Origin: Mesostigma viride
Taxonomy: Eukaryota; Streptophyta; Mesostigmatophyceae; Mesostigmatales; Mesostigmataceae
Direction: 5' to 3'
Assembly (NCBI GenBank): GCA_009746045.1
Contig: RPFO01000065.1
Coordinates: forward strand, 3,166,483 to 3,230,482
DNA length: 64,000 nucleotides
Shown here: piece by piece, positions 60,040 through 64,000 of the stretch
Layout of the letters: every line of letters begins with the position of its first letter
Position numbering within the stretch: the first letter of the stretch is position 1
Notes under the pieces: model-generated
Seen by the model: only the letters and a program-made list of their open reading frames with translations
What the model was told of the DNA's origin: nothing
The model's database searches: none
Position numbers and translations under genes: made by a program

Positions 60040-60679
60040 GCATGATGGATAGTTCAATGGAGTCCAGGGTAGTTACCAAGGTTCAAGCCAGAGAGGCTGG
60101 ATTGTTTTTCCTGCATAACCAAGGTGGGAAGAAGTCACTAGTCTCCTGGTTCAGTAGATTGCACAAGAGGAAAGCTGTGAGTAGCAATGTAGCTGAATGC
60201 AGGGCAGTGTGGTGTCTTCTGTCTTGCATGCAAGGTATCTCAATCACTTGCTGGTCTGGCTTCAACACCAGGCTGGTAGCTCTGCAGGAGTGAAAGCACA
60301 TTTGCTGACTGACTCTCAATCTATCATATCTTTCCTTGCCAATCCTTTGGCTGTACACTCGGACCTGGATTGGATTGTGCTAAAACAGGAATGCAAGTAC
60401 CTGGAGTCTAAAGCCCACGTCAGGGACAAAGACAATGCTGCAGATGCACTGACCAAGGTGCCACAAGCAGCAGGACCACAGTACCAGGTCTTGCATGTAT
60501 GGGTTGATGAACCCTGGTTACAGTCTGAAGTGACTGGCACATTGTACATGTTAGCCCATGACCCCCTGCCTAATACTGCAGCTGAAAGGCTGCAGTGGCA
60601 GCTGGGTAGTTTTCTGACAGTGAGAAGCACTGGTCTAGAAAGTTGGGACATGATGAATGTGTTATTTATTGAATAAAAT
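60040..60679 (+). pseudogene. Copia-type RNase H, frameshifted
   Basis: Landmarks: C-M-M-D-S-S (first Asp), S-W-F-S-R...S-S-N-V-A-E-C-R-A (Glu), then after a frame change near 60240 L-L-T-D-S-Q-S (Asp) and D-N-A-A-D-A-L-T-K (last Asp), followed by a C-terminal tail to the stop at about 60675. It belongs to the same pol as 44127-45398, about 14.5 kb upstream. Confidence 0.65.
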
Positions 60680-60777
60680 TTTGTGAGACACCGGTTTGGA
60701 TGACCATGACATGCTGGGGCCTTGAGCACCCATCTCACTCAGTTAAGAAACCATGCTTGAGACATGGGGCCTTTTTA

Positions 60778-62499
60778 ACTCGTCGTCTGTCCCAACTCAG
60801 TCCTCACAGGAGGACTGAGTTGACAATTTTCAACCGCGTGTAGCGACTAGGTGGGGGGTCCATCCCAAATGGTTTGATGTGGATCGAGGGTGTACTAGAT
60901 GTCATTTTGTTGGCAAAAATACTGCATATGTGAAAACTTGACCCGAACACCTGAAAATTACACGGACGATGGGCACCCCTCGCGAATTTGCATTTTTCGG
61001 GATAAGAACGAGTGGGAAAAATTCAATCAAATCCTCGTGCATGAAGAAAAAATATAGGCATGTAAACAATATAGTTCTTGAAACGTGGAAAAAAACTGGG
61101 CTCGATTTGGCCACTGCAACTGCCTGAAACAATTAAAAAACTCTCAGTCCTCAGGAGAGGAATGGGGCTTTTGCTAACTTTGCTAGCATGTAAGTGCGGT
61201 CATACTACACACCATCGTGGCCACCAACCATCCCAATCAACTCATTTCCCTTCAAGCATTACAGGACAACACACTTGCATCATCATACTTCAGGTATATC
61301 ATACCTTATCATGTAGTGAGAGCCTATGCATGCATGTAGGGAATGGGCTTGGATACCCTACCAACAAAGGGTTATGTTATAAGTGTCAACCACCAATATA
61401 ATGGGTAGGTTAAGCATATTTCCATTGTTTCTAACAACAATAGATATGGCTATAACTGTTTTGCCTTGCCATGATGTGGCCAACATAGTTGCTGGCACAT
61501 GATGGCAGTGGTTTGTCACCAAGACTTTTCACTCACCCGTAAAAGCTTGAATGCACCCTTGACGCGGCCCGTGGCCTCAAAATCATGCAGTATGAACGTA
61601 GCAAAAGAATAACTAACATATATGAAGGTGTTTAAACCTGCACAGCTCCTAAAACCCTGCACAACTACACTGGGTCAAGGCAAATGCCTGATAACATCAT
61701 CTGAAAAGGGGGTTTTGGAGAGGGCAGGCAACGGTCAAGAAAGAGCATCAATACTTGAACCTGACAACGCCTCGCAAGCTTAAACTCATGTACGAACATC
61801 AAGAAACGAAGAGGCAACGATTATCCGGCTTTACCTGGCACGGCTGGCGTTACCTTGGCCCAGGCGGTGCCCGCAAAAGTGGCACTTTGCGGCACATAGA
61901 CCATGACGTGACAGAATGGTTGAAATACTCAAATCTATACTGTCACTCAATTTATTCTAATACAATGCATGTTAAAATGTAGAAAGAAACCTGTCAGCCA
62001 TTGAAATTGCGCCGGAAAGCAAGCGCAGCCATCAATTCCGTCGACCTGCCTTATCGCAGTTTTTTCCAGCAAGAACAGTGCCGACACCGGGTAAATCGCA
62101 TCCCCGCGAGCTAAAAATGTACTTTTATCATCTTTACGGCATGTTAAATCTATTTCCTGAGTTTGGACAGCTAACTCGTCCGCAAACGTAAACTGCATGC
62201 ATGGGCGCGAGCCGCCATGGCTAGGTCGTGCATTTCCGGAACTCGCGTTTCACGTGGAAAAGTACCCTTACCACCTGTACTTTGACCGTACATTTAGCCG
62301 CTCATACCAAATCCAAAAAAATCCCAAAAATATGTCCAAGAAAGATCTTTTCACGTAGTATTTGAATAAATTTTGAGAGAATTTTTTTGTCAAACATTCT
62401 GACCGGGGCGAATTTTCTACGAAACCCAAAAACTCGGTCCTCTAGAGAGGACTGAGTTCAACTCAGTCCTCCGTAGAGGACCAGGGACAGACGACGAGT
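60778..62499. mobile_element. 1.72-kb TIR element with TA target duplication, non-autonomous
   Basis: Terminal repeats ACTCGTCGTCTGTCCC are inverted at the two ends, each flanked by TA (60776-60777 and 62500-62501). A TA duplication is typical of Tc1/mariner-type insertion. Just inside are strong hairpins: AACTCAGTCCTC-ACAG and its complement at 60794-60821, and two related ones at 62431-62485. The longest internal ORF is 107 codons and unrecognised, so it should need a transposase in trans. Confidence 0.65.
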
Positions 62500-62641
62500 T
62501 AATGCATCTCTTGTACATGTGTGAGGTGACCTTTGGGTCCTAGTAGGTTATCTGACAGTTTTTCTAAGGCATTGGGAATGGCTGCGTCCATTTAATGGCT
62601 ATGTGTGTTTCTGTTGAAACCCAAAGAAAACTTAAAGTGGG

Positions 62642-63029
62642 AGTTAGTCTAAGTCTCCCGCCTGTAGCCTAAGTGGACACGTGCCAGCACCGCCGGCGCC
62701 CAATTGGGTACTGGGACGGTGCTGGACTAGAGCAGTCGTGGCATGGACACGTGGTTAGACTCAGTATGTGATGAGCCGGTACCTCAGTACCGGGACTGTA
62801 GTTGTCATGTTAGGACTGACTATAGATCAGGTTGTAACTGATAGGCTAGTCCGTCCAGGATCAGTAAGTTAGGCTTAACTTACGCAAAGTCTGGTCAGCC
62901 GCAAGTGACGGCTGACCAGCGGTATATGTGCCATTCTATCCTAATGCCAAGGTGTCTCGTCGTCTCCACACTGGCAATTTGGCAGCGTCTGTGTGCACTG
63001 AGTTTCCCAAGCTCTCAGCCTGCACTACT
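62642..63029 (+). repeat. Right LTR of the copia-like element
   Basis: Ends ACTACT, followed by the AGCAC duplication. Near-identical to the left LTR although the element carries several older-looking lesions, so part of the internal damage may be assembly error. Confidence 0.85.
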
Positions 63030-63034
63030 AGCAC

Positions 63035-63469
63035 CACCGTCAGGAGGACAGTGTGCAAATACAAATACCAATTCTGATTCTGTTGGCCCCCCATGCAGGC
63101 AAGGTAGTGAGTCCCCGTGGGATCCAGCGGCTGCCCACAGCTACCACAAGGCCGCCCGGCCGGAACAAGAGGCTGCGGGGCAAATAGCTGGTGCCGGCGG
63201 AGCGCCACCGAGTAGTGGCTGGGAGCTAAGGCGAATGGGGGGGCCATGGGAAGAGCACGAAGGTACGCCGAGCCCACACTCCGCAAGGAAAGCGAGAACA
63301 GCCACGCACGTCCCTGGGCGTTGAGGTCCGCGAAAAGAGCCATCCAATCAGCCGTGTGCAGAATACCCGCGTAGGTTTTCTGGTGTTTATCGATGACGCG
63401 AGCAGGGAATGCGGCGGGAGATTGAACGGAGGCGACCGAGGGAGTGCCGCGAGGGAGGTGGCGCTGCAC
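63035..63469 (-). pseudogene. C-terminal part of a non-LTR-type reverse transcriptase protein (upstream half)
   Basis: The minus-strand frame holds a helical segment, then C-x2-C-x9-H-x3-C (near 63090-63150), a zinc-type site common in C-terminal regions of such proteins. It runs into the target site of the LTR element. Joined across one AGCAC it continues in frame into 31654-31190. The upstream RT core is not in the window. Confidence 0.45.
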
Positions 63470-64000
63470 CGCCTGAGCGGCACGGACGGGAGAACAGGCC
63501 TGCTGGATCTCAGCATAGGCCTCCTGGATGGCGGTGATATATGTAACGTACCGCCATATATGTAACGTACCAGGCCGTTACCAGGGTGGTGGATCTGGTC
63601 GCCATTCTCGCGCTGCGGATCTCGAATACTTTTCGCTTGGTCGACAGTCATAAATGCCGAAAATTAATGCTCAGTAATGGCAGCCGGCTGCAGGCATGCA
63701 AGTGCCGATAGGCATGCATTTTGGAATTAAAACAAAAGTATCTGGCGAATTGTGTTGTCGTCAGCCGCCATCGGAAACTGCTTCTGTATTTCTCGGCCGT
63801 AAACTAGCTCTAAGATAGCGTCGATCGTTTTCGGTGATTATAGGGCGCCATTCTCGACTTTGTTTGCGGCAATATATAATGGTATCCATTAAGTGCGAGG
63901 GTCAGGAGCTGGAGACGTTGCCGACATGTTGGTGGCAAAATATAATTAACCCATAAGACGCCTAGTTAGCATCCATAGCTACGATCGATCAATATCGCGT
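63470..64000. other. No recognisable feature apart from a 19-bp duplication
   Basis: ATATATGTAACGTACC occurs twice in tandem near 63537-63571. Beyond it, no supported ORF. Confidence 0.45.

Larger units (their letters stand above)
31655..63029 (+). mobile_element. Ty1/copia-like LTR retrotransposon, expanded by nested insertions
   Basis: LTRs at 31655-32049 and 62642-63029 (395 and 388 bp) are near-identical, begin AGTTAG, end in ACT and are flanked by the 5-bp duplication AGCAC (31650-31654 and 63030-63034). Internal coding parts in order are gag-like, CCHC knuckle, integrase, protease-like, RT and RNase H, all plus strand. Integrase before RT defines the copia class. The placement of the protease is unusual. 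Coding is broken by frameshifts and by three insertions: a CACTA element, a satellite structure with a chromovirus, and a TA-flanked element. Confidence 0.8.

Noticed and set aside
44127-60679. RT and RNase H as parts of two different elements
   Set aside because: Both are copia-type and on the same strand between one pair of LTRs, and the interruption is explained by the satellite structure.

Overview
The window is eukaryotic nuclear DNA dominated by transposable elements and tandem repeats. Evidence: GT-AG introns, LTR retrotransposons, a chromodomain integrase, a primer-binding site close to the plant-type initiator-Met tRNA site, a MYND finger, and kilobase satellites with an N gap. A large-genome alga or plant is my best guess, from element types only; no species can be named. 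No rRNA, tRNA or CRISPR was found.

Left part (1-8.9 kb): a block of unrecognised minus-strand genes. One is a gene of at least six exons running off the left edge (4717 to 1). Upstream of it lie three proteins that share a C-x4-C-x10-C-x2-[H/C] zinc-site spacing, one of them a MYND finger protein. The non-coding spaces of this block, and the introns and upstream region of a transposase-like gene at 25.6-29.0 kb, carry a quasi-palindromic 20-nt motif (GTTRCGMCNNNNGKCGTTTC). It lies just downstream of 5' splice sites and in arrays upstream of genes. This is the most unusual signal in the window.

Middle part (8.9-24 kb): a 2.3-kb GA-rich tract with an internal (GTAAGC)n block, ~360-bp direct repeats, a 579-bp foldback element, and a 10.4-kb palindromic element (13410-23842). 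The latter has diverged 1.2-kb inverted arms around two satellites (70 bp and 30 bp) and an 871-bp assembly gap.

Right part (31.2-63.5 kb): a nest of insertions. A minus-strand non-LTR-type ORF is split by a Ty1/copia-like LTR element (31655-63029, TSD AGCAC). That element is split by a CACTA transposon (35448-42867), by a satellite-bearing inverted-repeat structure (about 45405-59905), and by a TA-flanked TIR element (60778-62499). The satellite structure is itself split by a very young Ty3/chromovirus (50439-59792, TSD GTAAG), which has a predicted -1 frameshift site and an extra intact 3' ORF. Several reading frames break at homopolymers, which points partly to assembly indels.
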